A stretch of DNA of 64,000 nucleotides from Corbicula japonica (Eukaryota > Mollusca > Bivalvia > Venerida > Cyrenidae): contig JAZAYU010000061.1 of NCBI GenBank assembly GCA_038501625.1, positions 4,018,303-4,082,302 of the forward strand, in the 5' to 3' direction. A program made the translations under genes and the position numbers. Below the pieces are notes generated by a model. The model was not told where the DNA came from and did no database searches. It worked only from the letters and a program-made list of their open reading frames with translations. Below, in pieces: positions 10,402 to 21,438 of this stretch; position 1 is the stretch's first letter, and the number at the start of each line of letters is the position of its first letter.

Positions 10402-10672
10402 TACGCAACAAAGAGAGCGGAAATGGGTGTGGGCTTTACAAAAAAGTTTGTAGGCATCTATGCCTCAGAAAAGGGGCATGCATTCAAAAATGGAGATCTG
10501 TCCGATATGTGGTGGCGGCGTTTAAAATAACGCCATGAAAACTTTTCACTGCGCACTGCCGAGGCTATGCATTGATTTTTAAAATAGACCAGATAAACAA
10601 CTATACACTGTCTATGGAAGAATACTGAACCCAAACTCTGCCCCAGAGGTCTCCAAAAAGTTTAGAATTGTT
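10402..10672 (+). pseudogene. Pogo/Tigger-type transposase relic, 3' part
   Basis: Directly after the 3' LTR the frame reads YATKRAEMGVGFTKKFVGIY...GDLSDMWWRRLK, a stop codon, then RHENFSLRTAEAMH. After a frame change it continues NRPDKQLYTVYGRILN and APEVSKKFRIV. The GxGFTKxxF...WWxRLKxRHxxxSLRTAEA order is that of the second (CENP-B/Tc5-type) helix-turn-helix of Tigger transposases. An in-frame TAA after LK and a frameshift near 10575 show decay. No DDE domain follows. Confidence 0.7.
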
Positions 10673-10883
10673 TAAATTATGTCAAATCTATCACATCAAA
10701 TCTATCACATTAACAACAAATTTCCCACAATGAGGATAATTAAATTCTTAAGTTGTCATCTTTTACATGTTACAATTACAATTAAATATTAAAAAATACG
10801 AAAAAAATCAAAACGCCAATCTGCAGTATATACGCTAGAGTCTGGTTCCCATCGTACTGCTAACAGTGTCAATATGTGGTAGG

Positions 10884-11166
10884 TTGTTTTTGTTACTTCC
10901 CAGTTTTCTGTCCCTCCCACCTCCTAACGAGGACAATATGGTGTGGACATACCAGATTTCTATGGTGGAGGAAGACCCCAGGTGCCCCTCCGGGCAATTT
11001 TCAGGCTCGAGCGGGCACCTGGGTAGAACCACCGACGTTCCGCAAGCTAGCTGACAAACTTCCTCACACGAAAGATGTTGACCTTGGTAGGTCTCGAACT
11101 CACAGCAGTGAAGGGCAAGTGATTCTCAGTCGGAAACCTAAACCACTCGGCCACGGACGACCCAGG
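10884..11166 (-). mobile_element. tRNA-derived SINE with 11-bp target duplication
   Basis: The perfect direct repeat TATGTGGTAGG flanks it at 10873-10883 and 11167-11177. On the - strand it starts with a tRNA-like head of Leu/Ser type: GTGGCCGAGTGGTTTAGG resembles the A box and GTGAGTTCGAGACC the B box. The body contains GGGCACCTGG and GGTGCCCGCTCGAGCC words that can pair, and the 3' tail is A-rich (AACAAAAACAA). The 113-codon open frame on the + strand is antisense to the SINE and is not a gene. Confidence 0.85.
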
Positions 11167-11425
11167 TATGTGGTAGGAGCAGGTACTCAAGACTATATGT
11201 GCGCTCAAACCAAGTAAAACATTAGACGGGTCTCAGTTTTTATTAAATGTACCAGTCCACTGGATTTTATCACTTGTACCCGTCCACTGCCGGATGCGAA
11301 ATTGACGAGTTTATTTTGAAAATAGGATGCAATTTCTAATGTCACAACATTTCACTTTCTGATAAAAACTTAAAAAAAGCAAGGAGTCTGTATCGCGTTC
11401 TTCTGGCTTTCTGTCGATTTAATTA

Positions 11426-12204
11426 CAGTCGAGTCGCGATTTTACGAATCGCGATTTTACGAAATAACGGTATACTACGAATAAGGCGGTCGGTCCCGTC
11501 CGTATTCCTTCTATATTCAATGCAAAAAAGATGCGATTGAACGAAACGCGATTTAACGAAAACTGCGATTTAGCGAATAATTTTGACAGTCCCTTAAGCT
11601 TATTTACAATGTAATAAAGATGCAATTTTACGAATTTCGGTCAGGCAGGTGATTTTCACACCTTTTCGAGCGATAACCGTTTTTTGTATTGTTGAGCAAT
11701 TATCGACCCAAGCAGTTGTGACACAAAATGCTCTGTAAACAACTATAGGGCTTGTGTGGTTGTAACAAACAGTTTGAGTGATTAAATGTCAAATGTTTAA
11801 AATTGTATAAAATCTGAAATACGCGAATTGCTTGTCATTCTACTTCTGCCATTTAATTCTGCATAATCTTTTTACTACGGCGAGTATTAATTCAGTAAAT
11901 TGAAATCGGCATTCTGAGAAATTTCGCGAAGGGCCCGGTTTTTTTCAGGGGAGGATAGCTGAATTTTAATTGATTAATGATAACATGTAATTTTACAATA
12001 AAATAACTAATGCGAATATTTTCTTTGTCACTTTATTTATTGACCTTGACATATCACAACAATAACACATTATGTCATATAACGACCATGACGATTTGCG
12101 GCAGTAAACAACCAAAACTATCAAAAATGCGATACTACGAAAAATGCGATACTACGAATAATCGGCTTGGTCCGATGCCTATTCGTAAAATCGCGACTGG
12201 ACTG
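11426..12204. mobile_element. Non-autonomous pogo/Tigger-type MITE, 779 bp
   Basis: Terminal inverted repeats are CAGTCGAGTCGCGATTTTAC at the left and the complement of CAGTCCAGTCGCGATTTTAC at the right. The element is flanked by TA on both sides (11424-11425 and 12205-12206). CAGT...GCGATTTTACGAA ends with TA duplication are characteristic of pogo/Tigger elements. Subterminal GCGATTTWRCGAA-like words are repeated on both sides. No transposase remains. It ends about 245 bp upstream of the CNTD1 start codon, so it lies in the promoter or 5' UTR region of that gene. Confidence 0.85.
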
Positions 12205-12448
12205 TAATTTAAGTTGTCACTAGCCTTGATAAATCTAGACGAATTTATAAAATATCCCTCTCTTTCAAAAAATCTTCCCTACGGATATCTTAATGAGCAG
12301 GTGAGAGCTTTTGAAAAGGAGAGAGAATTTTTAGAAAATAAATATAAAATTGAAAAGAGAAGTGATAACTTCAACAAATTTAACTAACAGAAGGATTGAT
12401 AAACACATTCTGACTGCACTCTTGTGATCTTATTCACAGATATTCAGA
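12205..12448 (+). promoter_or_regulatory. CNTD1 5' region, possible 5' UTR exon
   Basis: A good donor (GAGCAG|GTGAGA, about 12296-12308) and a good acceptor (CTTATTCACAG, ending about 12439) bracket a possible 5' UTR intron of about 130 bp before the start codon. An in-frame TGA at 12425 lies upstream of ATG 12449, which supports that start. No clear TATA box was recognised. Confidence 0.35.
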
Positions 12449-15400
12449 ATGGAAAAAGTCAAATCAAATAGTTCAGCTATGTTCGGCACTCCACCAGAAC
12501 CTTTGTTTAACTACAGACAGCATGGTGCATCACCAGAGTTGTTAAAGGAATGGCTGACACTTTTGCTTACCAAAAACAACCAAGCAGTCATCAATGCCAA
12601 ACCTGAACAGGTATGTATCTATTGTAAGCTTATGCCGTTATAGCAATATCACTTCATGAACGTGTTTTTGCCCCTCGTATGAGTATGTTATGAAGTTATC
12701 ACTAACTAAGTACCTAACAAATAACTTAAATATGATAAGAAAACATAAAGCATTTTATTAAGCAATCAAGTGAAGTAAAAATGCTTGTCAATATTAATGT
12801 TAATGCATGATCTGTTGCCTATGCACTTGTTCATGAGAATAGTAAATAAGTTGTAGAAAATATGACAGGTTTTAATAATATATCTGTACTGGTAAACTAA
12901 ACTTAATGAATGCAAACAGTTGTTTTATTTTGTGTGTTTCATTTTTGTGTTATACATAAAATATAAGACAGTGCCGGTCAAATATGAGTTATTTGGTGCA
13001 AAACTAAATGTACATCATTTTTTTTAACCTTCAATTATTCAGATTGTTGGTATTTCAAACATTTTGCTTGAGCCTGAGAGGTTTGAAATATTAAAGTTTG
13101 ACTTAAATTTGATTTTAAATGTATTATTGATTTTTCCCTTGTTAAATGAATAAATGCATTGTTTCAGGGAGCTGCAATTTCGGAGGATAGTGTTCAGCTT
13201 CTCTTCTTGACCTGCGAGCGCATGAAAATGTCTTGTGAAGTGAAGTATCTCAGTCTGGAATTGTTTGACAGGTATAGTTGGAGGCAATTGCAATTATGTG
13301 GCTTTATAAGGATTTAGCAATGGAGCTTTATAATCCTTGTTCAGGTGTATACATATTATATGCCTTCCCTAGTCTCAATAATTCGACTGCAAGCACAGAC
13401 CCATTATCATACGGACGTTTTCGTTGTCTGTTCTTTACGTCTCAAGCAGTTACGATCAAAACTGTGGTGGAAATCGACCCGATTTAAATTCTTTTTATTT
13501 TCACTCCCACGTGAAAAAATTCAACACTGGTATGTCAAATATCATTATAAAACATAAATAATGATAAAAGTAATAATAAAATGAACGAATAATCCACGAA
13601 ATAACTTGTTAAACCTACCACAGCATATGCCGTTTACACGGTGAAAATTATCGATAAACGCGAGTCAGATAAACTTTATGCGGTGTAATCGACATGGGTG
13701 GAGGTTTATAACAGTTTTGCATAAAAAAACGAAAACGTTTCTTATAAAGGATTATATATATTGATTCTACTTGAATGTGGCTTCTCAGGTATGTAATTTA
13801 AAAAAAAAATAAATATGGTTTAAGATGCTTTATGAAGCCGGCAAAAGTTGCGATTCATTTTCCGATCGGCGGCATATAGAAATAGAAGGAAAATTTTCCG
13901 CATTGATTTGAATAGTAACTGGGTTGTGCGCGACGAGCGACCATCGTATATATAGAAAAGCTCTTATTGCGCACAAATAGTTGGGCTTAAATGCCTTCCC
14001 TTATTAATTTTATCAACATCATGCAGTTTTATCTCAAATTTTACATCTTTCCCCATAAGAGTAATCTAACAGGACAGAGCCTGATAACAGCCTTGTAAAC
14101 AGTTCTCTGTTGCCAGATGTTCCTAACTAAAACACACACATCAAAGATAAAATGTTTTAAAATATAGCTTTAGCAGAAATTGTTTGAATTTATACTGCCA
14201 CAGATAGAAACACAAAAATGGTCCAAGGAATCCAGTTTGGTGTAATTATTTTACACTGATATAAGCCTTATTTTTTTCTGTGAAGGGGAATGAAAAAAAA
14301 AACCTGATGTAAAGTTACTTTTTGCGAAAAAACTTCATGATTTCAAAGAAATTTTCAGAGAGTATGGTGCCTGTAACCGGCCCCTACTGAAAAAGGAAAG
14401 AAAAGCCCAATGAGACTGATTTATTGTGTTGATGCATGAGCAGTTAAATGAAATAATAACTGACAGTCTGACAGACAAGAGTATATTCAGATAATCTTTA
14501 CTACGAAGAATGAGTATTATAAAATATACCATACACTTTGACTGCAGACACATATATCTGGAAGGTCTGGCAGGCTAGCAAAGCATCTGAATGACTAAAA
14601 ATGCACAGTGATTTTACATTGGCATTGTTAAAAGCATGATAAACATTTTTATGCCCCACTCTGAAAGAGGGACGCATATAGGTTTACCCTTGTCCATCCA
14701 TCTGTCCATCCGTCCGTCTTTTTGTGCATCCGTCCGAACTTGTGTTACGCATAACTCAAAAAGTATAAAAGCCACATTCATGAAACTTTACAGGTATGTT
14801 CACCATCATGTGTAGTTGTGCACCTGGGGTTTTGTAATTGGGCCACACCTGTTAAGACCAGAGTAATGGCACCTTATGCATTTCAATATAATGCATTCAG
14901 CATGTAATCTTGTGTCACATGTTAGTCCAAAAGTGTATGAGTCACAGTCATGAAACTTTACAGGCATGTTAACCATCATGTGTAGATGTGCACCTGGGGT
15001 TTTTGTTTCTGGCCAGGGAAAACATCTGTGCCGTCTGATCAGGATCTGCACTGGTCACTTTTTGGTCAGAAATAACCCAATAAATCAAACAGCAAACAGT
15101 GCAGATCCTGATCAGACAGCACGGATGTGCCGGCTGGTCTGGATCTACACCGTTCGCCCATGCAATAAAGGTGTGTCTATGGAGGAAAGGGTTAAATGTT
15201 TGACAACTCATGTATCGTCCCTGTTAATAATCTAGGAGTATTTATATATTAACAAACAAAGATTAAGAGGAATAATGAGTCCATCCATTGGTTTGCAATC
15301 TGCCTTAAGACAGTTCTTGATATATTTACTTGAAAATGTTGGTATGGCTTAGTTCAATATCCTTTGGAGTAAATAAGTATTCTTTAAAATCTTTTGGAGC

Positions 15401-18400
15401 AAACTACATAATATTATACAAAGTTCTGTTACTGTTGAAATTTAGAATCCCATTCGGACTAGATTGCCTGAATTGTAATTTCCAACCCAGTAAGGTATAA
15501 CAATGAGGAATGAATGTCAAGAGCTATCTCCCATTTTTTCTATGAAAAAGAAAACTACAAGAACCAAAATCTAATATTAACTTTCATTTTCACAGATTCC
15601 TGATAAAGCACATACAGGATCTGTACGACCATGTTAAATCATGTGGCAACTTAAAGACACGTGGAAAGGACTGGATTGACATCAAGAAACGTGTGACAAA
15701 CCAGGTTGTTCTCCGAATGACATCCTGTATTCAGATTGCCAGTAAACTCACCTCACACTACAGAGTAATACTTTCTATATTAAGTTATATGCCTCTAACA
15801 AATATGGGATGTATTTAGCAGTATGATACTATATAAATATCACATCCCATTGGGGGAAACAGTACGAAATGTTAACCCGAGAGAAGTAATGTCAACCGAG
15901 GCGTTAGCCGAGGTTGACATTACCTTCTCAAGGGTTAACATTTCGTACTGTTTCCCCCAATGGGATATGATATTTATTTTATTACACCGAACATTTGTTT
16001 TTTTAGAGATCTTGACTATGACCAAATTTCGTTTGGGAACAAAATCAAGCGCCGGAAGTCCAAAATCAATAATGCTCAATAAGCGGCTACAAATAATGAT
16101 CAAAATGCGTTTATCTCCCTTGGTCAATTACGCATGCGTAGAAGTTAATTTGTAATCGGATTTCCAAGATATTTATTTTTAGATCCACGCGAGGGTGACA
16201 TGATGCTGTCGCATATGTGACAGTAGCGATTATCTCCCTGTGACGTCACATTACGCTATATAGTAAACTAATCACGTGAGGTGTAATAAAAAACCATATC
16301 ATAATCTAGCATTGTATTCCACTCAAGCACAGCTGATGACGTCACTTTTGACATCATTTGCTTGCTGATCAAACATTCTGTGTATTAATTCTGTTATTTT
16401 CTGGTGACAAGACCTTCGATTTGTGACTTCTGTTCAGCTACCTGTAGCCATGTTTTACAGTCTTCAAAATGAGCATCCACCCAACTGCCTGTAGATGGTA
16501 AATTTTCATTCAGTAATTTTTTCTTACTTGACCAGTAGGTGAGGATTGAGTATAAAGTATAAAGGTGAAAAGAACAGCAAGAAAAGAGGAAATAAAACAT
16601 AAAAAACAAGCAGATTTTTTTTGTACAGAAGAGAGTAAACAAATCACTTGTTTTTTTATGTCACAATATTCAGGAATTAAAAATTTTCAGCAGGCTGGAC
16701 ATTGTCCAAAAACTATTCAAATTTATAAATTTGTAAAAGAAAGATTAGTTTTGAAAATTAAAAAAAAATTACCAGTCCTCCATTTTATATGGTCATAAGT
16801 AGCCCATACATCTACAATGTTTCACAGTTAATCCACTATTAAGCATGATAATACAAAAAATGCAATCTAACACCTTATTGACCATTTGCTATATGGATAC
16901 ATCTTTAAATACATGAACAGACAGTGTAGATCCTGATCAGCATGCACATCTGTACCACATATTCTGGATCTATATTGTAGACTGTTCACTGTTCTATCAG
17001 AAATAACCTTATCAATCTAAAAGAGAGCAGTATAGATCCTGATCAGACGGCATAGATGTGCAGGCTGACCAGGATTAACACTGTTTGTCCATTCGATAAA
17101 ATCTGGTACATGCGTTTACAGCTCCTGACCCCGGAGAAAGCACGGAGATTTTTGAAAGATGCTGGACATCGTTACAACAGTGAGAGCATACTACAGTCGG
17201 AGTTGCGGGTATTGAAGACGTTGAACTTCTGTGTCTCGCAGCCTTCACCACTTGTCTACTTGGAATGTCTGCTAGAAAACCTTGGTATTTATCCGTTTCT
17301 TTATAAATCTTTACTCCCTGAGATATTGATGTTATCCTGTGGGCAAAAAGTGTAGATCTGGATTTGCTAAGCCACATCTATGCTTTCTGATAATGATTTA
17401 CACTGTTTGCTGTTTGATTCATTATGTTATTTGTAGCAAAGAAATAGATTCAATGTCAAAGGCACAGATGTGCCAGCTGATCTGGATCTACATTGGTCGC
17501 ACATGCAATAGAACTTGTATATATGGAGTAAAGTATAAAGCAATTTTGTGCTAGAATAATTACATCTTAAAAAGTGTATATAGTGTCAGATCAGCCTGTT
17601 ATAAACCCATGTCTGGGTACCAAGTCTCAGATTTTAACCTTTTCCTCCACAGATACACCTGTATTGCACAGGCGAGCAGTTTAGATCCAGATCAGCCAGC
17701 ACATCTGTGCCATCTGATCAGGATATAAACTGTCAGGATATAAACTGTTTGCTTTTTGATTCATTAGGTTATATCTGACCAAAGTGCAACCAGTGCAGAT
17801 CCTGATCAGATGGCACAGATGTGCCGGCTGATCTGGATCTAGACTGGTCCCATGTGCGTAAAAATGCGTATATATGGAAGAAGGGTTAAGCAGTCCTTCA
17901 TTCAAGTCTGATGCTGTGTTCTATATAAACCAGTTATATTGCTAAGATCAGAGACTGATCATGCTAAAAGGTTTTGTAACCTGGACCATTTATCTATAAT
18001 CTACACAAGTTGTGATTAAGTCAATAATTTATTCACTGAATTCTGCAGAACACATACATGTGTTGATGTAAACAAACATACTTTGACTGGCAAGCTCATT
18101 ATAAAACAACTTTAGTGCGCTTACAGTTAGCCTACTGGAACCTACATGCAGTGTGATGAATTATTTGTTGGTTTGTCCTTGCAAGTTTCAAGAATGTCCT
18201 TCAGTTTAACAGAACAGGCCCGAGTCTGTAGAAATCTGTTGGACCTTTCCAGCAGTGACTGATTTTCTGTTTGTGAGCTGAAAAGTAAATCTTTGAGAAA
18301 AAACAACTTTTTTATATATCTTTATAATCAGATAAATGAGCACGATAAAAAACAATAGTGGGAGAATGATGTACCGTAATCACTCTGTTATAAGACAGGT

Positions 18401-21400
18401 TTTTTTCCTTCGAAATTTTTAGGTCCGAACTCACTGAAAATTCACCCTGTGTTATAAACAGGTCTATACTAAAAACTCAGATTTTGGCGTCAAAGTAGAG
18501 TCCTGTCTTATAAGTGGATCGCCTTAAAAGCGGGTATTTACGGTATTATGTTGACAGGTGAAGCTGATCCAGCCACTGATGTGAAGGTGCTTCATGGTGT
18601 AAGCTTGAAATTCCTGGACATGGTCTACCTTCAGCAGTCTGAGATCTACGAGAGACTTCAGAAGCTGGTGTTAGGACGCTCCGACATATTGGAGAAAGAC
18701 AGGTAACTCTGACAAACATCTAACTACGGACTGTCGAAATTGATCAGAGGTTTACTGTGTAAAACAGCTAACATGTTGCACTATCTATGTTCTGTATTTC
18801 CATCCAAAGAAAGGGTGGTTCAATCTTAGGTCCTAATTTGGATACTATGGCAAGTCTGAATGTTACAATGGTATTTCTGATCTGAATTCTTAAGTTATAA
18901 GGTCTCCACCCAAAGTTTGTGACCAAGACTTACCAAATTTAGATTGTTTATTGTTCATGGCCATAACATGACTGGTCTAAAGGTTATAAAGCTGAGCATG
19001 GAAACCAGTCTCAAATCTCAAGCATCTGATTGGCTGAAATGGCGACTGGTCGCCATTTCAGCCAATCAGATGCTTGAGATTTGAGACTGGTTTCCATGCT
19101 CAGTTTTATAACCTTGGGCACAGGATTTGATTTTGCTGTCAGATTGCTAATGGTCAAGGCTATTGTGATCTTGAAATTAGTAAATTTTAAGTTTAAGTTT
19201 CCAATCAATTTCTAATTTAACTTTTGAACTTGCTGGCATTAAATAAAGATATAGAGATTTTTCTTTGTCAGTAGTTGGCAGCTAGTGATATTGATAACAA
19301 AGTAACATCAATTACTGGTACATTATAAATGTACGAAAAAATGCTCAGGAGGAGATATTGAACAATGTTGGTAGAACGTAAAAGCCCTGCTTGAACATGC
19401 TACTATTCATTCTGTTGTTTGATTTCATGAATAGACATCAGTTGTTTTAACCCTTTCCTCCATATACATGCATTTTTACACATGTGTGACGTGCGCCATG
19501 TCTGGTCAGGATGCACTGGTCGCATTTTGGTCAGAAATAACCTAACAAATCATAAAGCGAACAGTGCTGATCCTGATCAGACGGCACAGATGTATCTATG
19601 GAGGAAAGGGTTAACTCAGTTCTCCTCAGAAATACTTCCTTGACAGTATTCATATATAAATTCATCAAATCATTGGAGATTTATTTTCTACAGAGATGAA
19701 TTTGCCAGTGTTAGAGCTGATAAGGTACTGCTGATGGCCACTGTTATTACAGCCGCTGCTTACATTCTTGACAAAGACTCTCACAAACAGGTAATATAGT
19801 TAATACATTTTTATTAATTTGAACTCAAGATTCTTTCAGACACTGGCTGAAAACACATATGTACCATTAATTATATTTTTGCATAGAGGAGATGTAACAA
19901 TCTCACCTATGAAAAGTTTGGAGAAGTTACTTAAAGGAGAATTTTAACCGCTAGAAAACAACGTTTTTGTCTGCATTTCTCCAATGGAATCTATCAAATG
20001 GTACAGTAAAACCTCTCATAAAAACCACCCCGATATTAATTCCACCCCAATAAGAAGACCACTATTCAGGGTTCCAACGTTACAGGAAAGCAGGAAAAAC
20101 TCTGGAATATCACAAATTCTATTCATGGTCGTGAAAATATCAGTATTTTTGCAATTTCTATTCAAAATTGGGAAAAAGTCGAAAAATGTACAAAGCAATT
20201 TGGGTACAATATTAGTAGATTTGTTATCATAACATGTAATTAAAACAGGACCGTTTTTGTAAGCGTTTACTTGATCATGTTACCCTAATCTTAATGTCTG
20301 CTGCAGCTTGCAAAACCTTTTAAGGCACGAAATTTGTGTCAGTTTGTGGTAAACACGCTGTCATTAACGAATATGAATGTTAAATACAGCAATCTAGCCA
20401 GTCTTCAGTACACAACACTGACATTTGAAAAGCCTGACTTTGAAGTAAAAATTCTTGTTTCTAAAGTGAGTTTTCGACCGAACACCCAGTTTACATTAAC
20501 ATGTTTTGTGCACATTGATGTTGATAGGACCACCTTATTTTGTCAGCAGACTCATTTAACCCTTCCCTCCATATTACACCTTTATTGTGTGGGCAAACTG
20601 ATCAGGATCTAAACTGTTTGCTGTTTGATTCAGTAGGTTATGTCTGACTGAAATGTGACCAGTGCAGATCCTGATCAGACAGCACGGATGTGCTGATCTG
20701 GATATACACTGGTCGCACATGCATAAAAAGGCTTATATATGGAGGAAAGGGTTAAATTATTTTCCTAAGTGGTTAAATGCAGCGGCATGGACTGCCTGGA
20801 ATTTTATACAGTTCTGTAACTTGGTGTGAAGACTTCAATGTTTTGCTTGAAATAGTAACAAATAAACTTGAAGCAGAAAAGTTCATTCAGCTATATAAAA
20901 GTTAGAAAAAATGTGTTTTTTTTTCTTTTGATTTGCATTATCAAATGAAGAAGACATTTGCATTAATGAAATAATAAATATTTCTGACAAATTTTGTTGA
21001 GTTACTGAAAGATACTCAAGGGATAAAGAAATGCAGGGTAACAGTTGATGATTCTAGTTTTTCCCATGTCATGCTTCCCCCCAAGAGACATCTCTATGCT
21101 TGTTTGCTTTTTGATTTCATTAGGTTATTTCTGACCAAAATGTGAACAGTGCAGATCCTGATCAGATGGCATGGTTGCACATGTGATAAAATGATAAAAC
21201 TTGAATAGAGGAGAGGGTTAATAATTGCTATTTACTTGTTAGAATACTTATTAATGGAGGCCATAACGTTGTTTGTTTGCTAACTTTTATGTTCATAGTT
21301 GTGTAAGTACCAACTTGCTCTATGTTGTGATTTCAGGTGTTGTCAGTGATGGCTAAGTTAACTGATATCCCAGCAGTAGATATTGCTGATTTAACTGGGG

Positions 21401-21438
21401 TCATCCTGCAGACCTTGTTTGACAATAGTGAGGACTGA
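12449..21438 (+). CDS. CNTD1: Cyclin N-terminal domain-containing protein 1 (CNTD1), seven coding exons
   Basis: Coding exons: 12449-12610, 13168-13271, 15596-15764, 17122-17284, 18558-18702, 19694-19790 and 21337-21438. All introns are GT-AG, phases agree throughout, and the joined frame gives 313 residues against about 330 in human CNTD1. Diagnostic matches are LKTRGKDWIDIKKRVTNQ followed by LRMTSCIQIASKLT (human has NWRALKQQLVNKF...SCVQLASKL), SESILQSELRVLKTLNF, PSPLVYLECLLENLG and VLLMATVITAAAYI. The cyclin-box fold spans roughly residues 30-200, and the C-terminal part corresponds to a second helical half. In animals CNTD1 acts in meiotic prophase nuclei, where it promotes maturation of crossover-designated recombination sites; it is a non-cycling cyclin relative. 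An in-frame stop upstream (12425) supports the chosen start. Introns carry many MITEs, two of which end just before the acceptors of exons 4 and 5. Identity is firm; expression and exact 5' end are not shown by sequence. Confidence 0.92.
14645..15014. repeat. Satellite-like interspersed repeat in CNTD1 intron 2
   Basis: Starts TTTTTATGCCCCACTCTG, followed by CCATCC/CCGTCC words. Two copies of a unit with CATGAAACTTTACAGGYATGTT and GTGCACCTGGGGTTTT follow at about 14780 and 14951, a period of about 171 bp. It runs directly into a MITE at 15015. The start resembles the ATGCCYC... ends of other repeats in this window. Confidence 0.6.
15015..15196. mobile_element. MITE of the TTAACCCTTTCCTCC family, copy 2
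   Basis: Contains GCCGTCTGATCAGGATCTGC, CAGTGCAGATCCTGATCAGA and the end GGAGGAAAGGGTTAAA. Its left end appears truncated where it joins the 14645-15014 repeat. It lies in CNTD1 intron 2. Confidence 0.8.
15835..16301. mobile_element. Palindromic element in CNTD1 intron 3
   Basis: The stretch 15835-15975 is a near-perfect palindrome. The left arm CATCCCATTGGGGGAAACAG...GTAATGTCAACC is mirrored by GGTTGACATTACC...CTGTTTCCCCCAATGGGATA with a short centre at about 15898-15911. To its right, ATTTATTTTATTACACC at about 15972 is matched in inverse by GGTGTAATAAAAAACCATAT at about 16279, suggesting a second inverted-repeat module. The 110-codon ORF across it is palindrome sequence, not a gene. Confidence 0.7.
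16915..17105. mobile_element. MITE of the TTAACCCTTTCCTCC family, copy 3, adjoining CNTD1 exon 4
   Basis: Contains GTGTAGATCCTGATCAGCAT, AGAAATAACC and GTATAGATCCTGATCAGACG with diverged ends. Its right end, GTCCATTCGATAAAATC, lies within about 20 bp of the 3' splice site of CNTD1 exon 4 (exon starts 17122). Confidence 0.7.
17349..17535. mobile_element. MITE of the TTAACCCTTTCCTCC family, copy 4 (diverged)
   Basis: Recognisable by TTTGCTGTTTGATTCATTA, GGCACAGATGTGCCAGCTGA and TCTGGATCTACATTGGTCGC. Its terminal AAAGGGTTAA is degraded. It lies in CNTD1 intron 4, beginning about 65 bp after exon 4. Confidence 0.65.
17634..17890. mobile_element. MITE of the TTAACCCTTTCCTCC family, copy 5
   Basis: Ends TTAACCTTTTCCTCCACAG and GAAGAAGGGTTAA are inverted. 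It contains GTGCAGATCCTGATCAGATG and a short internal duplication of GGATATAAACTGT. It lies in CNTD1 intron 4. Confidence 0.8.
18372..18546. mobile_element. Short MITE with TACCGTAA ends, adjoining CNTD1 exon 5
   Basis: Begins TACCGTAATCACTCTGTTAT and ends GGTATTTACGGTA, with internal TATAAGACAGG / CCTGTCTTATA words inverted between the two halves. The right end stops about 12 bp before the exon 5 start at 18558, so the last part of CNTD1 intron 4 is MITE-derived. Confidence 0.75.
18981..19115. mobile_element. Fold-back MITE (GGTTATAAARCTGAG palindrome), copy 1
   Basis: An almost perfect palindrome. GGTTATAAAGCTGAGCATGG...GCTGAAATGGCGAC is mirrored by GTCGCCATTTCAGC...CCATGCTCAGTTTTATAACC, leaving almost no loop. 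Arms are about 66 bp. The 65-codon ORF on the - strand overlaps it and is spurious. It lies in CNTD1 intron 5. Confidence 0.85.
19447..19614. mobile_element. MITE of the TTAACCCTTTCCTCC family, copy 6
   Basis: Clean ends TTAACCCTTTCCTCCATATA and TATGGAGGAAAGGGTTAA. The core GTGCTGATCCTGATCAGACG is retained but part of the interior is deleted. It lies in CNTD1 intron 5. Confidence 0.85.
19791..20554. other. CNTD1 intron 6, first part
   Basis: TACAGTAAAACCTCTCATAA at about 20002 looks like the start of a Tc1/pogo-type element, but no matching inverted end was found. Open frames of 82 and 92 codons have no recognisable domain. No coding exon is expected here because exons 6 and 7 join in frame. 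Confidence 0.45.
20555..20755. mobile_element. MITE of the TTAACCCTTTCCTCC family, copy 7
   Basis: Ends TTAACCCTTCCCTCCATATT and ATATGGAGGAAAGGGTTAA are inverted. It contains GTGCAGATCCTGATCAGACA. It lies in CNTD1 intron 6. Confidence 0.85.
21098..21221. mobile_element. MITE of the TTAACCCTTTCCTCC family, copy 8 (partial)
   Basis: Keeps AGGTTATTTCTGACCAAAAT, GTGCAGATCCTGATCAGATG and a weak end, GAGGAGAGGGTTAA. The left half is missing. It ends about 115 bp before CNTD1 exon 7. Confidence 0.7.

Noticed and set aside
16394..16798. Overlapping 82- and 77-codon ORFs in CNTD1 intron 3
   Set aside because: Opposite strands, low complexity (poly-K/poly-F), and located between two exons that join in frame without them.
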